A DNA stretch of 20,976 nucleotides from Paramacrobiotus richtersi (taxonomy: Eukaryota > Tardigrada > Eutardigrada > Parachela > Macrobiotidae), in contig JAQGAU010001170.1 of NCBI GenBank assembly GCA_034698045.1, positions 1 through 20,976 of the forward strand. The letters run 5' to 3'. This document shows positions 1 through 9,222 of the stretch, piece by piece (within the stretch, counting starts at the first letter, position 1; every line of letters starts with the position of its first letter). A model generated the notes under the pieces. That model ran no database searches, was not told where the DNA came from, and saw nothing but the letters and a program-made list of their open reading frames with translations. The position numbers and the translations under genes are program-made.

Positions 1-453
1 ATCCGACCTTTTGGTATGCTTCCGGATGACCTCTAGGATCTCTGGGCTTATGCTGGGGACCTCCAGAGATTGGGTGCCCACTTCCGGTTGCTGTGTGGGA
101 ACCTCGCCATTCGCTGGGTCCTTTGAGGTTTCCCACGGGGCGGGTGTGGTAATTTGAAATGCCAAAGGTGGATAACTTCCACCTCCCAAGGGGACTGGTT
201 CCAGGATTCCCAGTTCCTCCGGTGATGCCGACACCTGTACAGGCTCCCGGTAAGCTATAATGTTTGCCGTCCCGGTCACCTGCGGTGCGGTTTCCAGGAT
301 CCGCTCGGGGCTTGGGGAGTCCCGTTCAAGCGGTGCTGCTGGGGTTTCTGGAGGACTGGTCCTGGTCCTTGCCTTTGACGACTCGGCGAAACATGCCTGA
401 GCCTCTGCAAGGGGTGAGAATCCTATCCGTCCCGGACGTATTGTTGGTGAAGA
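1..453 (-). pseudogene. decayed continuation of the gag-like region
   Basis: No intact frame crosses this stretch. On the minus strand, after the stop at 454, open segments continue in other frames with low-complexity Gly/Pro/Ser/Thr-rich peptides, as expected for the disordered later part of a degraded LTR-element Gag. The fragment opens with sequence resembling the segment at 5,621-5,640 near the other LTR copy. The window edge cuts the element, so pol and the 3' LTR of this copy are not seen. The assignment rests only on position downstream of LTR1 and its primer binding site; no zinc knuckle was found. Confidence 0.3.
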
Positions 454-930
454 TCATTTCACTCTCGAGCCACTGGGGGTATTCAGCATGCGCGAGGGAT
501 GGTCCACTTCCGGTGTGGAGATCCGTGAAGCTTCGCTTATGGTCGCTTCCGGTTGGTTGGTGTTTCCCAGCGTCGCTTCAGAACTTCCCATGACGTTGGG
601 TAAGCTCGTAGCAGACGGGGGTCCCACCCTGGAGATCTTCTCCAGGCCCTCAGCATGTTGCCGGGATGTTGTTGTATCCGTTTGCGTCCTCTTCCGGTCA
701 TGCACAACCCAAATCCCAGATCGGGGTTGGTGTGTGACAGAAGGAAGCGTCGATTGAGCTGTGGGACCCCCGGAAGGGTTTCCCGTTGCTGTGCCGGCTG
801 GTTTCTTCTTCCCGTCCCGCCTGCGTGTTGACGAAACTGGGTCGATGTGCGTAAAATATCGCTCCACCGAATCGAGGTTGATCGGGAGAATCGCCGACAA
901 TGTCTGCAGGAATCCTCTGTAGGACTCCAT
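454..930 (-). pseudogene. gag-like N-terminal open frame of a minus-strand LTR retrotransposon
   Basis: An open frame reads leftward. It is open from 1,068, but that codon is TTG; the first ATG (928-930) begins MESYRGFLQTLSAILP, which I take as the more likely start. The product would be about 158 residues: a short leading part with hydrophobic spacing (FLQTLSAILPINLDSVERYF), then a basic RRRDGKKK patch and a Ser/Thr/Pro-rich, probably disordered tail. It follows, in element order, the 5' LTR at 2,750-3,114, its primer binding site and a long leader, which is where gag should lie. No conserved Gag domain is recognised, so the name comes from position. The frame stops at 454 without a pol domain, so this copy is probably decayed or frameshifted. 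Confidence 0.4.
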
Positions 931-2732
931 CTCCACGCTCTCTTGGTCTTTTGTCTTTACTTTAGACGGGAACCGGGAACGCTGGGAATGAGGCAACTTC
1001 TTCCCGCGGTGGCTTTTATATTCGCCGACCGACAAGGAAGTACGCGGAACTGCTATACGTTTTCGCAAATAACAGCGAAAATGGGCTCGAAGACGCGCGC
1101 GAAAATTTTCAAAAATAATTCGAAAATAAAATGCCCACTTCCGGCAACTTTCGAAAATTTGAAATCGGCTGCTTTCAGCCGTAAATAATCACTTTTGTAC
1201 AGCTAAATGCCGTGTACAAATACACGAAAATGTCACGTGACTTTGGTTTCGCAGCCCAATCGATGACGTCAGCTACGGTTTTCCAACCTTTAGGTCGTTG
1301 ACTTCGGATACACGTACAGGCACCCCTGTACGCAGTCAACACATGCCGGAATCCGTACGACGCTGATGGCCGTTAACCTGCAACACAAAGCGTGAATTCC
1401 GCGAAATCCGTACGAGTGGCTTGGTAGGGGGCAGCATGGGGTGTTGTGCTGTTTTGCAGCTCTTGCACACTGCACGCTCCTCCAAAAACTTTCGAAACTT
1501 CTTGTGACGTCACTGATGCGGAAAAATTGGCGAGAGATTTGCCCTGTTTTTGGACAGAAATCCCCTGTTTCCCTTAAAAAATTGGAAAATTCGGCAGAGA
1601 TCGCTCTTTCGGAACGTAAATCTGCTCGTTCTTCTCGCTGTCTCCTTCTGCAGGTAGAAAAACGGGCAGCGGTTTGCCCGTTTCGGACAGTAACCCGCTG
1701 ATTCTTCCTCGTTCTCCCCGGTGTCCCTCTTCCCGGTGTGGCGTACTTTCCACGCGAAATCGGGCTGGGTAATGCTCCAAATTTCACGGGAAATCTTCTG
1801 GTGCTGTCGGCTTTGTCGACCGACGCTCTGGGCGCTGGGTACGGGAAGAAAATTGGGCAGGGGTCTGGTATGTTGGGACTCAAATGCGCCCGTCGTTCTC
1901 CTCTCTCTGGCTCCGGTTTTCGTCGTTCCTTTGACTTTCCCACGTGAAAAGGAGCGGGGTATTGCTCAACAGTTCACGGGGATGCTGATGATGCTGTCGG
2001 ATTCGTCAACCGACGCTGAGGCGCTTGGGAACAGGAGAAAATTTGGGCAGAGGTTCGCCCTCTTGGTACTGCGCAACACACCGCCGCCCGTCGAATCTGG
2101 TGGGCGTCCGACTGGAATCCCAGCCCGCCTCTCGTGTCAGACACCTAGAAAACACAATACTGGGTCTGCTGGAGGTGGAGGAATCCAAATCTGGTTGGGC
2201 GCTCGGCTTGGGCGTCGATCTGGACTTGGCGGTGTATGCCGATGGTGAAGGGCGCCTTCTTCCTGGTCTGCTGTCTGGCTGGACTGGATGGGTTTTTCCT
2301 TGTCGGTCTGTGTCTCCTCGTCGTCTCCGTAATTACGGCGATGCCTGGGTGATGGCACCGACGAGCTCGACGATCCCTTTTGATGGGGAACTGCTGGAGA
2401 CCTCCGAAATTTTCCGGTGTGGGCGCTGGGGTTTTTCCGGGTTCTTGGACCGTTACGGTGCTTGGCTGGTATTGCTTACTGCTTACGGTGCTTGGCTCCT
2501 ACCTGGCGGTCTCCGAGAACTTCTCTGGTCCGTCTGGAACTGCAGGGGATGGTCCTTATGGCCAAATGATCCCGCAGGAATGGAGGAAACACAGAAGCTC
2601 AACCAAGAAGGAGGATACACGCCCTGGGTGTTGGGCGGATCCGTCTTTTCAAGGTTTTACAACGTGCTGACTTTTTCCGGCCTTCCTCGTTCGGTGGCTA
2701 TCGTTTTCGCTGAATGAGGATGTCAAGGAACG
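931..2732 (-). other. long 5' leader of the LTR1 element, no convincing gene
   Basis: This stretch lies between the primer binding site and the gag-like start. Several open frames exist on both strands, but they are rich in Arg, Pro and Gly, begin with non-ATG codons and show no domain, so I do not call them. It contains a direct duplication (about 1,747-1,870 resembling about 1,940-2,060) and a recurring GGGCAGAGGTTTGCCC-like motif. A leader of about 1.8 kb is long for a Gypsy-type element. A regulatory or insulator-like role is possible but is inference only. Confidence 0.4.
1521..2060. repeat. array of five diverged GAAAATTGGGCAGAGGTTTGCCC-like motifs
   Basis: Related copies lie at 1,521-1,544, 1,584-1,606 (weakest), 1,657-1,680, 1,845-1,868 and 2,036-2,060. 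The best copies contain a small inverted repeat, GGGCA then about six bases then TGCCC. The last two copies sit inside a larger direct repeat about 190 bases apart that also includes GATGCTGTCGG and GACCGACGCT-like blocks. Repeated palindromic motifs in an LTR-element leader resemble protein-binding arrays such as the Drosophila gypsy insulator, but the motif is not the same and no function is shown. Confidence 0.5.
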
Positions 2733-2749
2733 CCGAATGGATGCCACCA
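2733..2749 (-). promoter_or_regulatory. primer binding site of the LTR1 element
   Basis: Immediately next to the LTR terminus the minus strand reads TGGTGGCATCCATTCGG. A TGG directly after the CA end of an LTR is the usual mark of a tRNA primer binding site, pairing with a tRNA 3' CCA end. There is no spacer. I could not assign the tRNA. This site is what identifies LTR1 as a 5' LTR whose body runs leftward. Confidence 0.65.
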
Positions 2750-3114
2750 TGTGACGAACCCGAGTGGATCCGTCTAGGAACCTACGAGGAACGTGGACGA
2801 CAGCTGGCCGATCTATCTGGCCTCTGTCGTATGCAGGAGCGAAACAAACACACACACTGGCAATAAAGGACTCTTTATTGCCAAAAGAACACAAACACTC
2901 GAGGGAGAAATCTCTCGGGAAAAACACAGGGAGACACTAATATCTGGTACACTGTGCCAGCGCAGAACGTGAATGAGCCGTGTAACGGCAAGATGGCTGC
3001 GCTGAGTGCTGTGTACCAGGCAAGACGAAATGCCCCGGCACCGTGCGTCAGCGCAACGTGCACAGCGCAACGAGCACACGAGCGTCGTCTGCACCGGAAG
3101 ACGTCCTCGTCACA
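2750..3114 (-). mobile_element. LTR1: 5' long terminal repeat (365 bp) of a Gypsy-type element
   Basis: The segment begins TGTGACGA and ends TCGTCACA, a perfect 8-base terminal inverted repeat of the TG...CA type. It aligns along its length with 4,917-5,300: shared blocks include GGATCCGTCTAGGAA, a GGAACGTGGACGA block, CAATAAAG...CTTTATTG and GCACCGTGCGT. The two copies differ at many positions and in length (365 against 384), so they are not the freshly matched LTRs of one insertion. A palindrome at 2,858-2,883 carries AATAAA on both strands, a likely polyadenylation signal. The primer binding site on its left gives minus orientation. The right flank (AACAACTGAAC) is not purine-rich on the minus strand, confirming that this is not a 3' LTR. 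Confidence 0.85.
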
Positions 3115-3951
3115 AACAACTGAACTAATAATTACGGAATCAGCGCTTCGCGACTCGAAAAGGAGTTAGCAACTTCAGTTATGGAAAAAATGGTAGAGCT
3201 ATGCAAAAGCAGGATCCATCGACGCAGGGATCACCCGATGCTGTCTGCATTTCCACATAATAGTAAGTGAATATGGACAGATAACAGTTTAGAAAGATTT
3301 AGCAGCTGTAAGAACACTATACAACACCCAAACCTTGCTTTAGGGAAGCGAAAAGATGGACCTGCCTTCTCCATTCGCCCGTTTGGGCGCGTAATGACCG
3401 TTTCTACCGCAGTGTGGTCCAAAAGTTAAACAGAGATTTCGCCCTCAAAATTCTCCTTACTATCCAGTTTTTTCAGGTGACAGATCAATAAGTACACAAA
3501 ACAATGACGATGATTGTGTCGTCGACTACAAAACGACTCGACATAAGCTTAAACACATTGTTTCAAAACGTGTAAATGAATATTAAGAACTTTAAAATCG
3601 GTTTCGAAATTGTACAGTCGTCATTTCCGGCTGAAACTGGGTGGTCCAGAATCATCATTACATTTGTGCTCATTTATTGCCGATCCCAATCATCCCACAA
3701 TCAAATCGGATAGAAATATGGATTTTGAACATATAAGTTTTTGTTTAAGCATTTTTACCCTATTGCAGGACAATCGGTCATTGTTAACTTGCACGCCCAA
3801 GCGGACAAAGGTACCGTGCAGGCCATCTTCGAAAGCACTGCATCGTTGTTGTCCACTGTTTATACTTCTGCAGTGGTATTGTTTCACGCAAAACCTCTGA
3901 TTGGACCGGAATCAAGCTATAATAATTATAGCGCCTGTTCTATGACGCATA
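3115..3951. other. non-coding segment between the LTR and the M13 fragment
   Basis: I see no supported gene here. A plus-strand open frame (3,741-4,043) follows a plausible acceptor (TTGCAG at about 3,767) but has no domain and overlaps the M13 fragment on the other strand. The segment may be intron or 3' flank of the M13 gene; no continuation of M13 coding was found in it. It contains a copy of a dispersed repeat at about 3,330-3,435, described separately. Confidence 0.5.
3330..3435. repeat. dispersed repeat, partial copy related to the foldback at 16.0-16.7 kb
   Basis: The segment containing AAGCGAAAAGATGGACCT, followed by GTGGTCCAAAAGTTAAACAG, matches 16,250-16,365 (AAGTGAAAAGATGGATCT ... 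TATGGTCAAAAAGTTTGAACAG) in the same order and spacing. A shorter relative lies at about 18,800-18,925. Matches are interrupted and diverged, as in an old non-autonomous element family. Confidence 0.5.
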
Positions 3952-4916
3952 TCATTCGCCTGTCATTCGCTCACAAACCTTTCCTTTCAAGTCATTTGGC
4001 ACGGTGTCTCGCACATACAGCGCCCCGACTGCCAACGGTATAACCGTCTTGACCATGTCGAAACAGTAATCCTCCACACTGGCGTCGGAATCGAATTCCC
4101 TCCTCGTGGCAGCCCGGTATTCCTTGGAGACATAATTCAGCACAGAGTAGATGAGCTTCCAGCCGATGTAGACAGCCAGCCGACGGCGCCCCTTGACGCC
4201 CTGCGTTTCCAGCTCCACCAGCTTCTGGTCTAGTTTGAGAAAGTAGTGCAGAGAGGGCAAAATGATGACGGTGTCATCCGTGATGGCGTGCGAGAGGCTG
4301 GCCGGAGCGACGAAGCTCTGCAGCACTCCGGTGATGTTGCGCAGCAGGCTCGAGTTAAAACGGGAACGGGCCTTGAAGTCTCTCCAGCTCATCTTGTTCA
4401 GGTATATGGTGTCGTTTTTGTTCTCCAGTCTCATTAGCATATTCTGCAAACGGTAATAGGACATCAACGCGATCAACTTTAAAAATGAGTTTGTTACCGA
4501 TCCCAAGTAGTTTTCCATTTGAACGATATCAGAGACATCTTCATTCTGCTGCGTGATATTGCTGGTCTGATTGGCATCTCGTAAAAATTTGTTCGTTACG
4601 GTGTGAATGATTTTCGAATATGCTTCCAGTTGGCTGAGAACAGTATCCTTGTTCTGGAGGAGATCTGGTGCGATGACTAATTCGGGCCCTTCAAGGTCAA
4701 TCAAGTAACGCAATGGATTCTCCAAGTCCTGTTCGACAGTGATGGTAAACAAGGACGTGCTCTTAAAGTAATAGGAGTCAACGAGCGATTCCACCGGATT
4801 GAAGGTGGCCGCGTTCCATTTCGGCGAGATGGGAGGCCATCCGCCGAGATACTCTTCCAAAATACGAATGATTGGCGTGCCCCGGAGTTTCCCAATCGCC
4901 GCTGTATGAAAAACAC
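3952..4916 (-). pseudogene. peptidase M13 (neprilysin/ECE-type) N-terminal domain fragment
   Basis: M13 enzymes are zinc metallopeptidases, usually type II membrane proteins that cleave peptides outside the cell. About 320 residues match the N-terminal, non-catalytic M13 domain by pattern: LGGWPP near the start, a long helical middle with MSWRDF, YIGWKLIYSVLNYVSKEYR, and CFDMVKTVIPLAVGALYV. The zinc motif HExxH belongs to the C-terminal half and is absent from the window. The 5' side ends exactly at the LTR boundary at 4,917, so membrane anchor and start are missing; the frame stays open into the LTR to 5,019, but that codon is GTG and no ATG is gained. The 3' side may be a true exon end: GTTTGTGAGC after LKGK (3,979) is a plausible donor in phase 0, just before a stop at 3,952. 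I call it a disrupted gene or gene fragment; the M13 assignment is confident, its state less so. Confidence 0.8.
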
Positions 4917-5300
4917 TGTGACGAACCCTAATGGATCCGTCTAGGAAACCTATGGGAACGTGGACGATAGATAGCCGATCTATATGGCCTCTATCGTACG
5001 CGGAAAACAACAAAACCACACAGGAGCAATAAAGAACTCTTTATTGCTCACAAACGCTCTCTGGAGGAAACTCTGGAGGGAAAAGACAGAGAGCCAAAAA
5101 CAATGTGGTACATCGTGCCACCATCATCTATGATCTGCTGCAGGAGCTGGCAGGCCTTGCTGGAAACTGCATCGGAAATGCACCACGCGGTCGATGCGCC
5201 GGCACCGTGCGTGCATACGTGCACACTGCGCAGCACTGAACCCCGTATCCGCGGGCGGTCAGCACGAATGCCGTCACCAGGCGGATGGCATATCGTCACA
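4917..5300 (-). mobile_element. LTR2: 3' long terminal repeat (384 bp) of a Gypsy-type element
   Basis: It has the same TGTGACGA ... TCGTCACA ends as LTR1 and aligns with it throughout. On its right, the minus strand carries a polypurine tract directly abutting the terminus, so this is the 3' LTR of a minus-strand element whose body extends rightward over pol. A 26-base palindrome at 5,024-5,049 carries AATAAA in both orientations. The left flank is the M13 fragment, interrupted at the exact LTR end. The five bases outside LTR2 (AACAC, 4,912-4,916) have no visible partner because the 5' end of this copy is missing here. Confidence 0.85.
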
Positions 5301-5310
5301 CTCCCCCGAT
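5301..5310 (-). promoter_or_regulatory. polypurine tract of the LTR2 element
   Basis: On the minus strand the ten bases directly before the LTR read ATCGGGGGAG, followed at once by TGTGACGA. A G-rich purine run touching the 3' LTR is the usual plus-strand primer of LTR elements. With the primer binding site at LTR1 it fixes the orientation of each LTR. Confidence 0.7.
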
Positions 5311-5973
5311 GTAACGAGCGTCCGTCCACGGCGCTCCAAGATCCAAAGGTCCCGGGGTGTTGGGATGATGGTCTGGAAGGTCTGGTTGGGATGTGCATGG
5401 TCTGGCCAGTCCGCAAAACACTTATACGAAAATAAATAAAAGAAAAATACTATTTCCTGTGCAAAATGCTAAACAGATCACATATCGTGAGAACAAATGC
5501 AAAACACCACCAATGACTACAAAATACTATCCAGAGTCTTTGGTCACAGGAAATGAAGATCAATGGGTGAGATCCTGTCCAGGGGTGAGTAAGGAAACGG
5601 GAACATCTGGTACATCAGAACATCCGACCTTGTTGGAAGTGGGTGTCCGGTTCCGGCCTAGTGTCGGAATCACGCGGCAGTATCCTCTGTGATGTACTGG
5701 ATGTGGCGGAATCACCGGGTATTGATGTACGCCGTATTGGTAAGTCCATGAGCTGTTCAGCATGTTCCAGCATCATGTCCACGTCTTCATCGGTGAGCGG
5801 CGGTACGGGTTCTGTACCGAGCTTCAAGGACAGATCGGAGAAATTATAAAATGTACTATGCTGGTACGTCAAGGATGGTGATACGAGCGCCAGACTCCGG
5901 GGTGTTGGAGCACTGTCGTTCCTGTTGTTGTTGTTTCCACTTTTTTTTCCATAGGCATTCTGTCCATACGATA
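5311..5973 (-). other. 3' untranslated or tail region of the LTR2 element
   Basis: This stretch lies between the end of the pol frame and the polypurine tract. A short minus-strand frame (5,615-5,872, 85 codons) has an acidic segment (LTDEDVDMMLEHAEQLMD) and a Ser/Arg-rich end. It has no recognisable envelope feature: no signal peptide and no membrane helix. It may be a relic of the pol or gag tail, since short similarity to the left edge of the window (CATCCGACCTT) is seen at 5,619-5,630. No gene is called. Confidence 0.35.
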
Positions 5974-7482
5974 TTAGAACTGTAGTCGAAATACCCGTTT
6001 AGTGTGGCCCAAGGTTTTCAACGCCTCTCTCTTGCGTCGCCTTTTCGCTTTGCGACCTGCTCTCGAAAAGAAGGGATCTGGTATCGGATAACATGGTTTC
6101 AGTTCTTCTGGGTGTGCTTCGAAATGCCTGACACATGCTGCACCAAATTCCAGTTTTTTCTTTTTGGTCGCGTACCGGCGCAGTTGATTCTGAACTTGAA
6201 TTTTATCCTCGGTCGGTTCACACTTCTCTTCATCGTCGTCGTCTTCAGCGTACGACGTGTACTTCTTGGTTTCTTTGCCTTTCAGGCGATCTGATCTTCG
6301 GAGAGTGGTTGGCTCACCATGTGACGAAGCAGCATCGAGACCTTGGGACGGAACTGCGACTGATGAATCATGTGACGACAGGGTGTCTCCTTGTGACGAG
6401 TCCCTTGGCGAGCGGATGCCTCCATATGACGATACTTTCAGCTGCTCACGTACCGGGGTGTTGGCACGGTGCAGTAGAGAAGGAGGAGAAGCTTCCTCGT
6501 CGTCCTGATCCATGATGGGGATCACTTCCGGTTCTTTGATGAACACGCGAGTACCCGCGGCTTCACGCTTGTCGTCACGCTTAGCTTTCTTGATTTCGAA
6601 CTTCTGGATGAGCCATTTCAGCTCTTCTTCCTTTGCCCGTAGTTGACGTAGTTGTACTTCCGGTGGGAGTTCTTCCAGAGATTTGGTCGCTGTTTTACGC
6701 CTATTGGCGATGTTGTCCGCGATGATAATGCTCTCGTCGCTTTCAGGATATTCCTTTGGTTTCTTTCGCAGCTGCGCTTGTTGCTTCTTGGATGGCCGTA
6801 TGATGTCTGGGATGTCATTCTCATCTGGCGGCGTGGTGCCAGCTGAGCCATCAACCACGACTTCTGGTAGCTCACGAAGCAATCGCAAATGCTCCTTTTC
6901 CTCGCCATCCGGATCCCATCGTTCTCGTTGGAATGTCTTGGTGATTGGTGGGGCGATAGTGGTGTCGCAATCCACGGTCTTCTTGACACGGTCGACAGAG
7001 ACGACTTTTGTCTTGTTAGATAGGTCGTCGCGCTTGATCAGCACTTTGTTCGGCCCGGGGAAGTCCACCACTTTGAATGGTCCTTCATACCGTTCCTCGA
7101 AGCTGTCATCTCTCGGTTTCTGTTCCACACGCACGAGTACGGTGTCCCCGCACTGAAAGCTGAGTTTTGACTTCTTCTTGTTGTAACGTTCGGCGTGTTT
7201 CTCGAAATCTTCTTCCATCCGTGTCTTCGCGATTTCTTGGGCACGTTGGGTGAAGTGCTGGAGGTAGTCCACGTAATCCCTGACTGTGGGATGATCGAGT
7301 GGGAGATTTGTTTTCATAAGGGTATCGACCCAGTGCACTTTTTCACGAAAGTAAAGCATGTAGTACGGTGAGAATCCTGTTGTCTGGTGCACCACGCGGT
7401 TTCTGGATGCTACTACGTGTGGGAGAATCTTGTCCCAATCTTCCTTGCTTCCCTTCGGCAAACAGGTCGCCAATGAGTCGGC
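5974..7482 (-). pseudogene. Gypsy-type integrase, C-terminal part with GPY/F module
   Basis: The frame begins inside the integrase core, just after where the catalytic glutamate region is expected (IADSLATCLPKGSKEDWD, then LPHVVASRNRVVHQTTGFSP and YYMLYFREK, the usual end of the core). About 100 residues later comes the GPY/F module, RYEGPFKVVDFPGPNKVLIK, which in this group helps multimerisation and DNA binding. A long charged tail of about 340 residues follows, rich in Glu/Lys/Arg and ending in a basic cluster (RAGRKAKRRRKREALK). The HHCC zinc-binding N-terminus and both catalytic aspartates are deleted. The apparent ATG at 7,494 is internal to the old reading frame and not a native start. 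A chromodomain was looked for in the tail but not recognised. Confidence 0.8.
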
Positions 7483-8430
7483 GATGAACCGCATACACGA
7501 CTGCCATGCATTCCAACTCCATGATTGCGTATCTAGATTCCGCAGGTGTCAGGAGCCGGGACGCGTAGGCGATCGGGTGTCCATCTTGACTGAGGATTGC
7601 GATTATGCCGTATGTACTGGCATCGCATTCGATGACGGTTGGCTTGTTGGGGTCGAATTTCGCAAACACGGGTGCATCGCACACGCTTTCTTCCAGCCTT
7701 CGAATTGAGCTATGGATGTGTGTCCAATCACGTGCCACGTCTGCTGCGTTCCGCAACAACCTGAAGAGCTCATTAGAGATCTGCGCAAATCCCTTAATGA
7801 ACTTCCGGTAGTAGTTGCAAAGACTCAGCAAGGATCTTAGCTGTCTTTCGGTTTGTGGCATCGGGAACATGGTTATCGCTTCGGTCTTGGCGGGATCAGT
7901 GCGAATACCTTCAGCGGAAACGATGTGTTCCAGGAACTTCAGCTCTGTCATTCCGAAATAGCACTTGTTCGGCTTGACGGTGAAACCTGCTTCAGCTATA
8001 CACTCGAAGACCAGCTCCATGTTATGGATCAATTCTTCCCAGGTTTTGCCGGAAACGTCATCGATGTAGGCTTTTGCTCTTGCAAGCGGATCCTTGTTCC
8101 GTACGTTCCGCTTCCTCCCATCGGCTGACTCTTGAAAGGTTGTGGGCCCGTTTGTAACCCCAAAAGGCATGCGGAGGAATTCATACAGTCCGTCTTGTGT
8201 AACGAATGCGGTCTTCTCGATGCTATCGGAATGCATCAGCACTTGCCAGAACCCGGAGAAACAATCCAGTCCCGCGAAGTACGTGTCTCCAGCCACAGCA
8301 TGCAGGAGTTCATCCGGGTGCGGCAATGGGTACGCATTCCTCTTGGTAACGGAGTTCAACTTTATGTAGTTGACACAGAACCGGGTTGTCTGATCGTACT
8401 TGTGTGCTAACACGACTGGGAAACTCCAGG
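7480..8430 (-). pseudogene. Gypsy-type reverse transcriptase and partial RNase H
   Basis: Reverse transcriptase blocks appear in order: FCVNYIKLNSVT, AYPLPHPDELL, FAGLDCFSGFWQV (first catalytic Asp), EFLRMPFGVTNGPTTFQ, AKAYIDDV (catalytic YxDD), KCYFG and the connecting FLEHIVSAEGI and YYRKFIKGFA. RNase H follows: ECDASTYGIIAILSQDG with the first Asp, IAYASRLLTPAE, and YAIMELECMAVVYAV with the Glu. It ends there, and the rest of RNase H is gone. The enzyme would copy element RNA to DNA. The reading frame changes near 8,428 relative to upstream pol, inside the segment where an SPW motif is usual, so a one-base indel has broken it. Beyond about 7,480 the frame runs on into out-of-frame integrase sequence. 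Confidence 0.9.
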
Positions 8431-8979
8431 TGAATTCAAATGACGAATGATCCCCTTCTCCAGCATCTCTTGGATGTGTTGCTGGATTAGCTGGCGTCCT
8501 CTCCACGACGTTCTCGCAGGGGCGCACTTGATTTGGGGAGAATCACCGGTGTCGATATGATGTAACGCGGTAGTAACTTGTCCGTAAAGACGACGCGACG
8601 TGGGGACTAACTGTGCGTACTTCCAGAAGAGTGCGGTCACTTGCGCTTTCTGCGCTTCCGTCAATTCTTTGTTGGTGTTAAACCGCTGAATTATCTCCTC
8701 GAATTCCGCTTTTTCCTCCGGCGTCATCTCCTTAAGCTCTACCGTGGTAACTTGTGGTGCTTCTTCCTCTGCGTAGGTTTCCAACATACCCACAAAGGCG
8801 CCGCGTTTGATGATGCGACGTTGCTGTCCGTAATTGCTGACCATTACTTCAGCATTGCCCTGATCGGGCTTGACGAGACCCTCCACTGGAATCAGTCTCA
8901 TAGCTAGCAGGGCCATACTGAAATTCTTAATATCAGACTGGCCCGACCCAAGGCGGGCGGGTTTGCGTCTCCTTCCCAC
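8428..8979 (-). pseudogene. pol segment between protease and reverse transcriptase
   Basis: The peptide contains AMRLIPVEGLV, EVMVSNYGQQRRIIKRGAFVG and a Glu-rich linker, then FNTNKELTEAQKAQVTALFW and LYGQVTTALHHIDTGD, the usual sequence leading into Gypsy reverse transcriptase (the HxIDTG motif is diagnostic). It ends in GIIRHLNSP and then goes out of frame at about 8,428. Protease itself is not found: upstream of about residue 25 the resemblance fades. The ATG at 8,977-8,979 is probably not a natural start. Confidence 0.75.
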
Positions 8980-9222
8980 AGACAGCCATTAGCTGACGCG
9001 GTTTAGATTTCTACTCAAATTTCATTGGCTACTTTTTTGGTTTTAGGAGGCGCTAGCCTATAGAAAATTTATCTGGTTATCCACTGATATTAGTCACAAC
9101 AGCGGTACAGTCCCACCTGCATTGTGGTTCGCGATAAACTGAGAAGGACTAATTTTGAGAATTACCTTTCTAGACCTTATCATTGCTTTGTTTTGTGTAT
9201 CATTCACCTATTATACGGAAAA

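Larger units (their letters stand above)
4917..8985 (-). mobile_element. truncated Gypsy-type LTR retrotransposon (3' half with pol remnant)
   Basis: Read on the minus strand it contains the segment before reverse transcriptase, reverse transcriptase, the first part of RNase H, the integrase C-terminus with GPY/F module, a long tail, a polypurine tract and the 3' LTR. RT-RNase H-integrase order is typical of the Gypsy/Metaviridae group. Protease, gag, primer binding site and 5' LTR are missing from this copy; recognisable pol ends around 8,930-8,985. It also has a frameshift near 8,428 and an internal deletion near 7,480, so it cannot make a complete Pol. The right boundary is an estimate, because similarity fades rather than ending at a clear junction. 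Confidence 0.8.

Noticed and set aside
1290..1943. 217-codon minus-strand open frame in the LTR leader
   Set aside because: It is Arg/Pro/Ser-rich with no domain and overlaps repeated non-coding motifs; GC-rich sequence explains its length.
2025..2717. 230-codon plus-strand open frame
   Set aside because: It is antisense to the element leader, Gly/Leu/Trp-rich without any recognisable domain, and crosses the direct repeat.
5615..5872. Envelope gene between pol and the 3' LTR
   Set aside because: It has only 85 codons, is acidic, and has no signal peptide, membrane helix or cysteine pattern.
6683..7156. 157-codon plus-strand frame opposite integrase
   Set aside because: It is the antisense shadow of a recognisable integrase C-terminus on the minus strand.
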